Notes: a model not told the origin generated them from the letters alone. Positions 17,265 to 27,100 are shown, numbered from the stretch's first letter. The stretch is DNA of 64,000 bases from Arthrobacter nitroguajacolicus_D (GCF_031455195.1 NZ_JAVDSH010000003.1:372001-436000), one strand, 5' to 3'. Program-made: numbers and translations.

Positions 17265-18716
17265 TCAGCCGCGCGAAATCCGGACCATGTCCTCGCGCGG
17301 GACCACTTTGATGCGCTCGCGGACCACACCGTCGCCCGAACCATCACCGGCAGCCGCGGCTGCGGCTTCGCTCCATGACGCGCCCAACGCGGCCTCATGG
17401 GCATCCAGCCGGTTCCAGCCCTCCCACGTGGTGTATTCGATCCCGCGCTCTTCAAGGAGGTCGATGATGGCCTGCGGGTCGGGGTTTTCCGCCGGGGGCA
17501 GCGTGAGCCGGTCTTCAAGGAGGAAGCCGATGGTCTCCAGGGCATCGCCCTTGGTGTGGCCGATCAGGCCCACGGGGCCACGCTTGATCCAGCCCGTGGC
17601 ATAGATTCCCGGGACGTGGTTGCCGTCCGCGTCCAGGACGCGACCGCCGTCGTTCGGGATGACACCGCGGCGGGCGTCGTACTCAAGTTCCTCCAACGGC
17701 GAGCCGTGGTAGCCGATGGCGCGGTAGACGGACTGGACCGGGTACTCGATGAACTCGCCCGTGCCCTTGACGTTGCCGGTGCCATCGAGCTCCATGCGCT
17801 CAAACTTGATTCCGGACACCTTGCCTGGAGTCTCAGGTGAGTCCAGGATTTCCACAGGGCTGTGCAGGAAGTGCAGGTGAAGGCGTCGCGAGGAAGGTTG
17901 CTCGGACTCGGCATGCTCCTCCACCAGCCAGTTGGTCATGGTGTTGACCATGGTCTTGATCTGGTTGTTGGTGCGGATGGCTTCATCAGAGGCGTCGTCG
18001 AATTCGAAGTCTTCCGGGTAAAGCACAATGTCAACGTCCTTGCAGTGTGAAAGCTCCCGCAGTTCCAACGGGGTGAACTTCACTTGTGCAGGACCGCGGC
18101 GCCCGAACACGTGGACGTCGGTGACGGGCGACTTCTTAAGCCCGGCGTACACGTTGTCCGGAATCTCGGTGACCAAAAGCTCTTCCGGGTGCTTGACCAG
18201 CATGCGGGCAACGTCCAGGGCCACGTTGCCGTTACCGATGACCGCGATCTCCTTGGCATCCAAGGGCCATTCGCGGGGAACATCAGGATGGCCGTCGTAC
18301 CAGGACACGAAGTCGGCGCCTCCGAAGGAACCGTCCAAGTGGACTCCGGGGATGTTCAGGTCCGCGTCCTTGATGGCGCCGGTGGAGAAAATCACGGCGT
18401 CGTAGAAAGCACGGAAATCATGGAGGGTCAGATCCCGGCCGTAGGTCACGTTGCCCAGAAAGCGAATGTCGCCACGGTCCAAAACCTTGTGCAAAGCATT
18501 GACGATGCCCTTGATCCGGGGGTGGTCGGGGGCAACTCCATAGCGGATCAGTCCGTACGGCGCGGGGTACGCCTCGAAGAGATCGATGCTGACCTCAATG
18601 TCGCCGTCCTTGACCTCGTTGGACTTGGTCAGGATGTCCGCGGCGTAGACTCCGGCTGGGCCAGCCCCCACAATTGCAACGCGTAACGGACGATTGGTTG
18701 CGGCTGAGTTTGACAC
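17265..18716 (-). CDS. fprA: ferredoxin--NADP+ reductase, FprA (adrenodoxin-reductase) type, copy 1
   Basis: This 483-residue flavoenzyme moves electrons between NADPH and ferredoxin. The FAD site VAIVGAGPAGVYAADIL is at the N-terminus, YGVAPDHPRIKGIV follows, and the NADPH site is AVIGNGNVALDVARML. The C-terminal YATGWIKRGPVGLIGHTKGDA is typical. I place the start at the GTG at 18716 (SNSAATNRPLRV), by analogy with copy 2. A longer frame to 18770 exists. It is strongly similar to the reductase at 30525-31991. Confidence 0.92.
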   Translation of the reverse strand: MSNSAATNRPLRVAIVGAGPAGVYAADILTKSNEVKDGDIEVSIDLFEAYPAPYGLIRYGVAPDHPRIKGIVNALHKVLDRGDIRFLGNVTYGRDLTLHDFRAFYDAVIFSTGAIKDADLNIPGVHLDGSFGGADFVSWYDGHPDVPREWPLDAKEIAVIGNGNVALDVARMLVKHPEELLVTEIPDNVYAGLKKSPVTDVHVFGRRGPAQVKFTPLELRELSHCKDVDIVLYPEDFEFDDASDEAIRTNNQIKTMVNTMTNWLVEEHAESEQPSSRRLHLHFLHSPVEILDSPETPGKVSGIKFERMELDGTGNVKGTGEFIEYPVQSVYRAIGYHGSPLEELEYDARRGVIPNDGGRVLDADGNHVPGIYATGWIKRGPVGLIGHTKGDALETIGFLLEDRLTLPPAENPDPQAIIDLLEERGIEYTTWEGWNRLDAHEAALGASWSEAAAAAAGDGSGDGVVRERIKVVPREDMVRISRG

Positions 18717-18871
18717 CGTAAGCCCTTCCGAAGCAGTGAGCCGCGCCGTTGGTGGGCGCGCAGGGTTCAATTCTAAATGTCGACCCTACGCCCGGCGGCT
18801 TATATGGCAGGAGTCACAGAAATTCATATAGATTGCGGAATATTGCGTCCATCAGCGGTGTTGCCGACATT

Positions 18872-19888
18872 GTGTCGACTCCGGATCAGATCATCTCAAG
18901 TTCCTCAGCAACTACGTCAACGACGCCGGGTGGCAAAAGCGGCGGCACCGGTAAAGCGGTGAGGAGCGAGTCGACGGCGGGCATCCTGTTTGGCATTGGC
19001 GCCTACGGGCTGTGGGGGCTGCTCCCGCTCTACTTCTTCATCCTGATGCCGGCCAGTGCCGTGGAAATCGTCGCCAACCGGGTTGTCTGGTCCTTGATCT
19101 TCTGCGCACTGCTGATCACTATCACCCGGGCCTGGCGGGTCTTCGGTGCCGCAGTCAAGGACCGGTCCGTCTTTGGTCCCTTGGCCTTGGCGGCCGCATT
19201 GATCGCCATCAACTGGCTCACCTACACGTTCGGCGTGACCACCGGGCATGCCGTTGAAACGTCGTTGGGGTACTTCATCAATCCGCTGGTATCGGTGCTG
19301 CTGGGCGTTTTCGTCCTGAAGGAAAAACTGCGTCCCCTCCAGTGGGCGGCGGTAGGTATTGGCTTCGTCGCGGTGGGCGTCCTGACATTCTCCTACGGAC
19401 AGCTTCCCTGGATCGCCCTGATCCTTGCCTTCAGTTTCGGCTTGTACGGCTTCGTGAAAAAGCGTGTGGGACCCAAGGTTGATGCGCTCACGAGTTTGTC
19501 CGTTGAAACGGTGGTGTTGGCGCCCTTCGCCGCGATCACCATGGTTGTCCTTGGCGTATCGGGCGCCGCAACACTGACCACCCACGGGTCCGGGCATTTC
19601 TGGTTGCTGGTGGCGTCGGGGGTCATCACGGCTGTGCCCCTGCTTTTCTTCGGCGCCTCGGCCCGACGGCTGCCCATGACCACCATAGGTCTGCTTCAGT
19701 ACTTCGCGCCGATCCTCCAGTTCATTGTGGCCCTGACAGTCTTCAACGAGACCATGACCATGGCCCGCTGGATCGGCTTCTGCGTGGTCTGGCTCGCCCT
19801 GGTGCTGCTGACCATAGACATGCTGCGGACGACACGGAAAAACTCCGCGCTCAAGAAGAAAGCCCGACTCGAGGCGTCCCACATGTAG
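18872..19888 (+). CDS. rarD: RarD/EamA family permease
   Basis: The recognisable core starts at GILFGIGAYGLWGLLPLYF and has ten membrane segments over about 300 residues. It includes the RarD features VEIVANRVVWSL and LLFFGASARRLPMTTIGLLQYFAPILQF. RarD was named for chloramphenicol sensitivity in Pseudomonas; the substrate is unknown. The start is uncertain: GTG at 18872 gives a Ser/Thr-rich N-terminal tail, GTG at 18959 gives a nearly tail-less protein, and the frame remains open to 18749, which would overlap the divergent fprA. None has a clear ribosome site. Confidence 0.85.
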   Translation: MSTPDQIISSSSATTSTTPGGKSGGTGKAVRSESTAGILFGIGAYGLWGLLPLYFFILMPASAVEIVANRVVWSLIFCALLITITRAWRVFGAAVKDRSVFGPLALAAALIAINWLTYTFGVTTGHAVETSLGYFINPLVSVLLGVFVLKEKLRPLQWAAVGIGFVAVGVLTFSYGQLPWIALILAFSFGLYGFVKKRVGPKVDALTSLSVETVVLAPFAAITMVVLGVSGAATLTTHGSGHFWLLVASGVITAVPLLFFGASARRLPMTTIGLLQYFAPILQFIVALTVFNETMTMARWIGFCVVWLALVLLTIDMLRTTRKNSALKKKARLEASHM

Positions 19889-19981
19889 GGTCCGTGCGGT
19901 TCTGGGCATGGTGAGCAGTTTTGTTCATTTCTGTTGAGGGGCCGGGGAGCCGGACATAAAGTTGCGGAAACTTTCACCGCA

Positions 19982-22456
19982 ATGTCCACCCCACCGCACC
20001 CCCGCAGTCTGAACGGAGCAGTTTTGAACTTCAATGGACCCACAGTGAGCCGCAGGACCCTTTTCCGGGCAGGAGGTGCGGCGGCCCTTGCAGGGGTGCT
20101 GCTTTCCCAAGCTGGCACCTCGTTTGCCGCCACCGACGCCGGGCTGCAGGAACTCATTGATCGACGGCGGCTGGTCCTCACAGGTGGCCAGAGCGCCGCG
20201 GGAATCCCGGAACTGGCGTCGCAGCTTGCAGGCATGGGCCAGACCACCGAAAAATGGTGGTCGTCCATGGACAAGGCGTCCGCCCGGACAACCTTGTGGG
20301 CCGACATTCCACTGACTGGCATCGGTCAGTCCACGGCTGCAACCGGAAATATGGGCCTGCACTTCAACCGTCTCTACGACATGGCCCTCGGATACGCGGT
20401 GGCGGGCAATCCCTACGCTGGAAATACGGCACTGGCTGCTGACATTGTTGGCGGCCTGCAACTCTTGAACGATACGGCCTACAAGCCGTCCATCAAGGCA
20501 GCGGGCAACTGGTGGTTCTGGGAGATCGGCGTCCCGCGCAAGACCGTTGACATCCTGACGCTCCTTCATGCTGAAGTTCCCGAAGCCCTGCGGACGTCCT
20601 TGTTGACTGCTGTCCGCTGGTTCGCACCCAATCCAAACTGGCGCGGCCGTGCTACGTCCCTGGCAGAGACCGGCGCCAACCGCGTGGACAAGTCGCTGGC
20701 CTGCTGCATGCGGGGGATCCTGGATAACAAACCGGACGAGATTGCCGTCGGCCGGGATGCCCTGAGCGATACCGTCCGCGGCGGCACCAATAGTGTCTTC
20801 ACCTACGTCACCAACGGCGACGGCTTCTACGCCGATGGCTCCTATGTTCAGCACTCTTACCTACCCTACGCAGGAACCTACGGCGTGGTTGCCTTGGCTG
20901 GAATCGCGGAGATCATTGCGATGCTGGGTGGAAGCACGTGGTCGGTGAACGATCCCAAGCGTTCGGTACTCCTTGACGCTGTGGAGGACACGTATGCGCC
21001 GTTCGTGTGGGACGGACGCATCATGGACACCGTCCGTGGCCGTGCGGTCTCCCGGCAACGTGAACCCGACTACGTGAGCGGTTTTGGCCTGATCTCGGCG
21101 GTCCTGCTGCTGGCGCCGGGCTGCGAGGAGCCGTACCGTTCACGGTTCCTGGCTCTGGCCAAGGGCTGGCTGGAACGCTGCGCGGACCAGAAGCTCGTCG
21201 GCCACCCAACCCAGAGCCTGGCAAAGTCGTTGCTTTCCCTTGGCGTGCTTTCCGATTCAGCGGTGGTCAGTGCCCCAGCCCCCGTCTACAGCCGTATGTT
21301 TGCTGATCAGGACCGGTTGGTCCACCACCGACCGCAGTGGGGCTTCACAGTGAACCTTTCCTCCAAGCGGATAGGGCGCTACGAGTGGGGCAACAGTGAA
21401 AACAACCTCGGCTGGTACCAGGGCGATGGCATGACGTTCCTCTATACCCGGGAAGACCCTTCACAGTTCAGCGCAGACTTCTGGCCCACTGTTGACCCCT
21501 ATGCCCTTCCCGGGACCACCGTTAGCGACCAAGTTCGTGCCAGCGGCGCCGGCAGTGCGGGAACCGGAATCCCCCGCGCTTTCCAGGCATTCGCTGGTGG
21601 CCTCACGGTGGACGGCCGGTGGGGCATCATCGGCATGGACCACCTGAACCACAACAAGACTCTCTCCGGCCGGAAGTCCTGGTTTTTCCTGGACGACGCC
21701 GTGGTGTGCCTCGGTGCGGGCATTACCGGGGCGGGCGGGGCTGCGGTGCAGACCACCATCGAGAACAGGTCCTTTGCCCCGGGTTCCGTCCCGGCTATCC
21801 GGACGGATTCCCGGAACCGCACCTTCGCCCCCGGAGATGCTCCCGTAGCTTTGAAGCGATCCGTGCATCTTGAGGGTCACGGTGGGTACGTCTTCCTTGA
21901 TGCGCCGGGGCTTACCGGAACACCCGACGTTGCTGTGGTCCGCCGGTCAGGGACGTGGTTCAACATAAATTCAGGCGCGGACACCGGCGGCAGCGCGGAT
22001 CCTGTCACCAGGGACTATGTGACCATCACGCATCGCCATGGCGTTGACCCTGCGGGATCGGGCTACGCCTACATGATCCTGCCTGCCGCCGATCATTCCA
22101 CCACGTTCTCCCAGTCCGCTAATCCCGACGTAAAGGTCCTTGCCAACTCGGCGGATGTCCAGATGGTTGAGTCCGGCAAAGACGGACTGGTCATGGCCAA
22201 CTTCTTCGATGCAGGCTCCGGCGGTAGATATACGGCGTCCGGACCATGCAGCGTTGCCGTGCGCCAGGTCGGTGACAAGCTCACCGTGTCCGTGGCAGAC
22301 CCGTCACGGTCCCAGGCTTCGGTGCGGGTGACGCTTCCCGGTTCGTGGAACACCGTGGTCCAGGCGGATGCTGGCGCTGCGCTCATCACTGGCAACACCA
22401 TCGAGGTCCAGCTCAACGGACACGGCCACCAGAAGAACCTGCTGCTGGCCACCTAG
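19982..22456 (+). CDS. polysaccharide lyase family 8 (hyaluronate/chondroitin/xanthan lyase type), Tat-exported
   Basis: This 824-residue secreted enzyme cleaves uronic-acid polysaccharides by beta-elimination. A twin-arginine signal (SRRTLFRAGGAAAL) ends near SFA. The alpha-toroid domain has N176 in NWWFWEIGVPR and the catalytic block YADGSYVQH (His about 291) followed by PYAGTYG (Tyr about 296), then an Arg-rich RGRAVSRQ. The C-terminal half is the beta-sandwich typical of PL8. The exact polymer cannot be assigned. The ATG at 19982 is chosen; a TTG 48 bases upstream is less likely. No sugar transporter or hydrolase gene lies beside it. Confidence 0.9.
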   Translation: MSTPPHPRSLNGAVLNFNGPTVSRRTLFRAGGAAALAGVLLSQAGTSFAATDAGLQELIDRRRLVLTGGQSAAGIPELASQLAGMGQTTEKWWSSMDKASARTTLWADIPLTGIGQSTAATGNMGLHFNRLYDMALGYAVAGNPYAGNTALAADIVGGLQLLNDTAYKPSIKAAGNWWFWEIGVPRKTVDILTLLHAEVPEALRTSLLTAVRWFAPNPNWRGRATSLAETGANRVDKSLACCMRGILDNKPDEIAVGRDALSDTVRGGTNSVFTYVTNGDGFYADGSYVQHSYLPYAGTYGVVALAGIAEIIAMLGGSTWSVNDPKRSVLLDAVEDTYAPFVWDGRIMDTVRGRAVSRQREPDYVSGFGLISAVLLLAPGCEEPYRSRFLALAKGWLERCADQKLVGHPTQSLAKSLLSLGVLSDSAVVSAPAPVYSRMFADQDRLVHHRPQWGFTVNLSSKRIGRYEWGNSENNLGWYQGDGMTFLYTREDPSQFSADFWPTVDPYALPGTTVSDQVRASGAGSAGTGIPRAFQAFAGGLTVDGRWGIIGMDHLNHNKTLSGRKSWFFLDDAVVCLGAGITGAGGAAVQTTIENRSFAPGSVPAIRTDSRNRTFAPGDAPVALKRSVHLEGHGGYVFLDAPGLTGTPDVAVVRRSGTWFNINSGADTGGSADPVTRDYVTITHRHGVDPAGSGYAYMILPAADHSTTFSQSANPDVKVLANSADVQMVESGKDGLVMANFFDAGSGGRYTASGPCSVAVRQVGDKLTVSVADPSRSQASVRVTLPGSWNTVVQADAGAALITGNTIEVQLNGHGHQKNLLLAT

Positions 22457-22502
22457 GCAAGCGCCGCCGTCGTACGTGCCGGGAAGGCGCCCGCGCCGAG
22501 AT

Positions 22503-22558
22503 CGTGGGAACATTGCCAAACCGCCGGAACTGGACAGCGAAATCGACATGTTCCCACG
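22503..22558. repeat. inverted repeat in the PL8-gabT gap
   Basis: An 11-bp perfect inverted repeat (22503-22513 with 22548-22558, arm CGTGGGAACAT) has a 34-nt spacer. Just beyond it CGCGGAAACATGGCAA echoes the left arm context GGGAACATTGCCAA. This is possibly a small dispersed element; nothing coding is seen. Confidence 0.4.
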
Positions 22559-22583
22559 AGCTCGCGGAAACATGGCAACGCAA

Positions 22584-22623
22584 AAGAGGCGGGCCGGGGA
22601 AGTAAAACCCCGGCCCGCCTCTT
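22584..22623. terminator. strong bidirectional terminator between PL8 lyase and gabT
   Basis: A perfect 16-bp stem (22584-22599 with 22608-22623) has an 8-nt loop and lies between two convergent genes. Confidence 0.8.
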
Positions 22624-22640
22624 GCGGTGGAAAACAGCCC

Positions 22641-23996
22641 TTACGCGTGGGCCTTGATGGCTGCGGCGAGGACCTCGAGGCCGTCGATGAGCAGCTCGTC
22701 GCTGATGACCAGCGGCGGGAGCAGGCGGATCACGTTGCCGTAGGTGCCACAGGTCAGGATGATGACGCCTTCCTGGAGGCAAGCGGCAGCTACAGCCTTG
22801 GTGAGCTCGGCGTTCGGTTCCTTGGAGCCGGCCTGAACGAGTTCGATGGCCAGCATGGCGCCACGGCCACGGACGTCGCCAACCACGGAAACTTCAGCTG
22901 CCAGTTCGCGGAGCTTGCCCAAGGCGAGCTCTTCGATGTGGCGGGCGCGGCCGTTGAGGTCGTGCTGCTCCATGGTGTCGATGGCTGCCAGTGCTGCTGC
23001 ACAAGCAACCGGGTTGCCACCGTAGGTGCCGCCGAGGCCGCCCGGGTGGACGGCGTCGAGCAGGTCGGCGCGGCCGGTGATGGCCGAGAGCGGAAGGCCG
23101 CCGGCGATGCCCTTGGCCATGGTGATGATGTCCGGGACAACACCTTCGTGATCAACGGCGAACCATTCGCCCGTGCGGCAGAAGCCGGACTGGACCTCGT
23201 CGGCGATGAAAACGATGCCCTTTTCCTTGGCCCAAGCCGACAGTGCCGGCAGGAAGCCTTCGGCCGGAACGATGAAGCCACCCTCACCCTGGATGGGTTC
23301 GATGATGATCGCGGCAACCTGGTCGCCACCGATCTGCTTCTCGATCATGGTGATGGCACGCTTGGCGGCCTCGGCACCCGTGATTTCCGGGTTCTCTTCA
23401 CGGAACGGGTAGCTCATGGGCATGCGGTAGACCTCGGGCGCGAACGGGCCGAAGTTGGTCTTGTACGGCATGGCCTTGGCGGTGAGGGCCATGGTCAGGT
23501 TGGTGCGGCCGTGGTAAGCGTGGTCGAAAGCAACCACGGCGTCGCGACCTGTAGCCAGGCGGGCAACCTTGACGGCGTTCTCCACGGCTTCAGCGCCGGA
23601 GTTGAACAGCACGGTGCGCTTGGCGTGATCGCCCGGGGTGAGGCGGTTGAGCTGCTCGGCGACTGCAACGTAGCCCTCGTACGGGGTGACCATGAAACAG
23701 GTGTGCGTGAAGTGCGCAGCAGCTTCCTGGACAGCGGCGACGACGGCGGGGTCGGACGCACCGACGCTGGTCACGGCGATGCCGGAGCCGAGGTCGATGA
23801 AGGAGTTGCCGTCGACGTCGCGGATGATGCCGCCGTCGGCGTCTTCAACGTACACGGGGACGCCGGAGGCGACGCCGGCAGCAACGACGGCGGAGCGGCG
23901 CTCTGCCAGTGCCTGCGACTTGGGGCCGGGGAAGGCGCCGTTGATGTTGCGCTTCTGCTCGATGCGGTACGAGAGTTCGTTCGCGGTGGTGGTCAT
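22641..23996 (-). CDS. gabT: 4-aminobutyrate aminotransferase
   Basis: This 451-residue PLP-dependent class III aminotransferase transfers the amino group of GABA to 2-oxoglutarate. IFFNSG-type (VLFNSGAEAVENAVK), FDHAYHGRTN, FIADEVQSGFCRTGEWF and the PLP lysine segment IITMAKGIAGGLP are all present. AGAAAGG precedes the ATG. It follows the aldehyde dehydrogenase gene by 28 bases, so the two form a GABA or gamma-aminobutyraldehyde operon. Confidence 0.95.
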   Translation of the reverse strand: MTTTANELSYRIEQKRNINGAFPGPKSQALAERRSAVVAAGVASGVPVYVEDADGGIIRDVDGNSFIDLGSGIAVTSVGASDPAVVAAVQEAAAHFTHTCFMVTPYEGYVAVAEQLNRLTPGDHAKRTVLFNSGAEAVENAVKVARLATGRDAVVAFDHAYHGRTNLTMALTAKAMPYKTNFGPFAPEVYRMPMSYPFREENPEITGAEAAKRAITMIEKQIGGDQVAAIIIEPIQGEGGFIVPAEGFLPALSAWAKEKGIVFIADEVQSGFCRTGEWFAVDHEGVVPDIITMAKGIAGGLPLSAITGRADLLDAVHPGGLGGTYGGNPVACAAALAAIDTMEQHDLNGRARHIEELALGKLRELAAEVSVVGDVRGRGAMLAIELVQAGSKEPNAELTKAVAAACLQEGVIILTCGTYGNVIRLLPPLVISDELLIDGLEVLAAAIKAHA

Positions 23997-24024
23997 GGGG
24001 TGGTTGCCTTTCTGGGAAGCCGGG

Positions 24025-25455
24025 TTAAGCGTCGAGTGCAGACATCACGTGCTTGATGCGCGTGTAGTCCTCAACGCCGTACATGGAGAGGTCCTTGCCG
24101 TAGCCGGACTGTTTGAAGCCGCCGTGCGGCATCTCTGCCGTGAGGAGGATGTGGGTGTTGATCCAAACTGCACCGAAGTCCAGGTCGCGGGTCATGCGCA
24201 TGGCAGTGCCGTGGTCGGTGGTCCAGACGCTGGAAGCCAGGGCGTATTCGACGTCGTTGGCCAGTTCGATCGCTTCTTCTTCGGTGCTGAACTTCTGGAC
24301 GGTGATGACCGGTCCGAAGGTTTCCTTCTGCACGATGTCGTCGCTCTGCTTGGCGCCGGAGATGATGGTGGGCTCGAAGAAGAAGCCCTTCTCCCCTGCG
24401 CGGTGGCCGCCGGTTTCGATTTTGCAGTTCTCCGGGAGGTGCTCCACCACGGAGGTCACAGCGTTGAAGTGGTTCACGTTGTTGAGCGGACCGAAGTAGT
24501 TGTCTTCGTCGTTCTGCGAACCGGTGTGCAGGGTCTTGGTGTGCTCCACCATTGCTGCCACGACGTCGTCGTGGACCGAGTCTTCGATCAGTACGCGAGT
24601 GATGGCGGTGCAGTCCTGGCCGGCGTTGAAGAAGGCGAACTCGGCGATGGCCGCGGCGCTCTTCTTGATGTCGGCATCCTTGAAGACGATGGCCGGTGCC
24701 TTGCCGCCGAGTTCCAGGTGGGCACGCTTGAGGCCCTTCGCTGCGCCGCTGGCGACCGCGATGCCGGCGCGGACGGAGCCGGTGATGGAAACCAGGCCCG
24801 GGACCTTGTGGTCAACCATCATTGCGCCTGTCTCACCGGTGCCGAGGACGACGTTGAGGACGCCGGCAGGGAAAATCTCGCCGGCCAGGCGGGCCAGCAC
24901 CAGAGTGGATTCCGGCGTGGTGTCGGAGGGCTTCAGGACGACTGTGTTGCCGGCGGCCAGTGCGGGGCCGATCTTCCAGATGGCCATCAGGAACGGGTAG
25001 TTCCACGGGGCAACCTGGGCCACGACGCCGATGGGTTCGCGGCGCACGTAGGAAGTGTGGCCTTCGAAGTACTCCCCGGCGGACTTGCCTTCCATGATGC
25101 GTGCAGCTCCGGCGAAGAAGCGGAGCTGGTCTGCGCCTGCCGCGATTTCCTCGGATGCGATCAGGGAGCGGACCTGTCCGGTGTTGCGGTGCTGCGCTTC
25201 GACGAGTTCGTCGCTGTGGGCCTCTACTGCGTCCGCGAGCTTGAGGAGCATGAGCTGGCGCTGGCCCGGGGTGGCCTTCTTCCACGACTTGAACGCGTCA
25301 CTGGCTGCGGTCATGGCGGCATCCACGTCGGCCTGAACCGAAATGGGCGACTTGGCAACGATGTCGCCGGTGGCAGGATTGACGATGTCCAGGAGACCTG
25401 TACCTGCCGGCGTAACGAATTCGCCATTGATGAAGTTCTGCAAGGTTTGAACCAC
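24025..25455 (-). CDS. gamma-aminobutyraldehyde dehydrogenase-like enzyme
   Basis: This 476-residue NAD-dependent aldehyde dehydrogenase has the Glu base in HLELGGKAPAIVF and the Cys nucleophile in FFNAGQDCTAITRVL, matching the PatD/KauB aminobutyraldehyde subgroup more than succinate-semialdehyde dehydrogenases. The GTG at 25455 (VVQTLQNFINGEFV) is chosen because AGAGGG lies upstream and homologues begin there; the frame continues to 25638 without support. With gabT it would convert putrescine-derived aminobutyraldehyde to succinate semialdehyde. Confidence 0.9.
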   Translation of the reverse strand: MVQTLQNFINGEFVTPAGTGLLDIVNPATGDIVAKSPISVQADVDAAMTAASDAFKSWKKATPGQRQLMLLKLADAVEAHSDELVEAQHRNTGQVRSLIASEEIAAGADQLRFFAGAARIMEGKSAGEYFEGHTSYVRREPIGVVAQVAPWNYPFLMAIWKIGPALAAGNTVVLKPSDTTPESTLVLARLAGEIFPAGVLNVVLGTGETGAMMVDHKVPGLVSITGSVRAGIAVASGAAKGLKRAHLELGGKAPAIVFKDADIKKSAAAIAEFAFFNAGQDCTAITRVLIEDSVHDDVVAAMVEHTKTLHTGSQNDEDNYFGPLNNVNHFNAVTSVVEHLPENCKIETGGHRAGEKGFFFEPTIISGAKQSDDIVQKETFGPVITVQKFSTEEEAIELANDVEYALASSVWTTDHGTAMRMTRDLDFGAVWINTHILLTAEMPHGGFKQSGYGKDLSMYGVEDYTRIKHVMSALDA

Positions 25456-25598
25456 GGCGTGCAACCCTCTTTCGGTGTCTGGGCATGGGTTTAGCTGATC
25501 AGAGCCTATGCCAGGGAGGGGGTCCAAGGAATAGTCAGCTGCACACAGACGCCCCCCTCCCTTAGTGCGCTTGCCCAGCGTCGGGTTACCCTTTATCC

Positions 25599-27041
25599 AT
25601 GGCAATGTCCCTCGCTTCGCTCGTCGCTGTCCCCTCACTCAAACTCCGCCAGGCCGGCCTTGCCGAGACCACCCTCAACCAGGACATCAGCTGGGTTGCG
25701 GTGACGGAGTTGGAGGATCCCCAGCGCTTCCTGAGCGGCGGCGAGTTGGTCCTCACCACGGGCTTGCGTCTCAAGAGCGCCGCGGACCAGCGGCGTTTCG
25801 TCCGTCAGGCCCAACGCGCCGGTGCCGTCGGAATCGGTTTCGGCATCGGCTTGACCCACGAGTCTGTTCCGGAGGCCCTCATCGCCGAGGCCAACCGGTG
25901 GGGTTTGCCGCTGGTGGAGGTACCTTACGAGATCCCGTTCATCGCCATCGGCAAGCTCGTGGCCGAGTCGCACTCCGCGGACCACTATTCCAACCTCGAA
26001 CGCCTCTTGGCCGGGCACCAGATCCTGGCCCGCTCGCTCCTCACAGGCGGCGGGCTCAACGAGCTCCTCAAGCAGCTGGGCAGCATGCTCCGCACCGATG
26101 TGGTGCTGACCCAGTTCAGTGCCCAGCTCTACAACAGCGTGACTGGGAAACCGGCACCGACGGCGGACGGCTGGGCTTCGTACCCCATTCCCACGGGCCG
26201 CAGGGACGCATGCACACTGTGGTTGCGTCAGCCTTTCGTGGACTCCGGGATTGTCAGTTATGCGCAGAACCTGATCAGCGTGGAGCTCAACAACATGGTC
26301 AAGCAGCGCCAGTCGCAGCGGGCCATGGCAGGACAGGTGCTGGACGACGTCATTCACGGCACCCTGGAAACCATTGAAGCGGCCCGCCGCTTGGCTGGGG
26401 TAGGCATCAACAGCACCCGGAAGAACGTGGTGCTGGTGGCGGAGTCCACGGCCCACCACAAACAGCTGGTCAGCATTTCGCTCCCCCAAGCGCTTGAAGC
26501 GGGCGTCAGCGCCGTCGTCGGGAAGGACCTGGTCACGGTCATCAGCGACGACGGCAGCTCGGCCACCGCCCTAGCCAAGAGCCTCAGCGACCACCTGCAG
26601 GAAGCCGGCATCCATGCCGTAATTGGCATCGGGGGTGCCTACACGAAGCCGAACGGCCTGCGCTGGAGCTACTTTGAAGCGCGCGACGCCGTGGCACACG
26701 GCTTACCGGTCAACGAACCGGAACGCCTGAGCCTGACGTCGCTGTTGCTCGCCAGCGAGGATGTCCCCTTGGCGGATATGGCCAGCGAGTCCCTCACGCC
26801 GCTGCGGAAGTTCGATGCCGCACACGGAGCCGAGCTGGTGGCGACGTTGGAAAGCTACCTCAACCACAACGGCTCGGTGGCAGCCGTGGCCGAAGCCTTG
26901 ACGCTTCACCGGAACACCGTCCGCTACCGGCTTGCGCAGATCACCGAGCTCACGGGCTACGACCCTTCCCAGACGCAGGATCGCGTTCAGCTCTGGCTGG
27001 CGCTGGCCGTCCAGCGGCTGGGCTCGCGGAACCCGAGGTAG
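25599..27041 (+). CDS. PucR-family transcriptional regulator, divergent from the GABA operon
   Basis: This 480-residue protein has an N-terminal PucR ligand domain (VPSLKLRQAGLAET...LTTGLRL), a central GGDEF-like connector, and the C-terminal helix-turn-helix VAAVAEALTLHRNTVRYRLAQITELTG (about 425-450). PucR regulators activate purine or amino-acid catabolism, and the divergent placement suggests control of gabT and the dehydrogenase. No ribosome site is seen; TACCCT lies 6 bases before the ATG, the spacing of a leaderless gene. Confidence 0.9.
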   Translation: MAMSLASLVAVPSLKLRQAGLAETTLNQDISWVAVTELEDPQRFLSGGELVLTTGLRLKSAADQRRFVRQAQRAGAVGIGFGIGLTHESVPEALIAEANRWGLPLVEVPYEIPFIAIGKLVAESHSADHYSNLERLLAGHQILARSLLTGGGLNELLKQLGSMLRTDVVLTQFSAQLYNSVTGKPAPTADGWASYPIPTGRRDACTLWLRQPFVDSGIVSYAQNLISVELNNMVKQRQSQRAMAGQVLDDVIHGTLETIEAARRLAGVGINSTRKNVVLVAESTAHHKQLVSISLPQALEAGVSAVVGKDLVTVISDDGSSATALAKSLSDHLQEAGIHAVIGIGGAYTKPNGLRWSYFEARDAVAHGLPVNEPERLSLTSLLLASEDVPLADMASESLTPLRKFDAAHGAELVATLESYLNHNGSVAAVAEALTLHRNTVRYRLAQITELTGYDPSQTQDRVQLWLALAVQRLGSRNPR

Positions 27042-27072
27042 AACCGTGCTGGAGAGGTTCGCCACAGAAGTC

Positions 27073-27100
27073 TGGACATTAGACGTCAAACGTCTAACCT
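27073..27100 (+). promoter_or_regulatory. leaderless promoter with operator filling its spacer
   Basis: A -35 TGGACA (27073-27078), 16-nt spacer and -10 TAACCT (27095-27100) lie 6 nt before the ATG at 27107, so transcription would start at the start codon. A perfect palindrome TTAGACGT-CAA-ACGTCTAA occupies 27079-27097, overlapping the whole spacer and the -10 edge. A repressor bound there would block the promoter. The GntR-family gene in the same operon is the obvious candidate. Confidence 0.7.

Noticed and set aside
22368..25494. Two long plus-strand frames across the GABA genes
   Set aside because: Both are antisense shadows of gabT and the aldehyde dehydrogenase; composition is Gly/Asp/Val-rich and has no family match.
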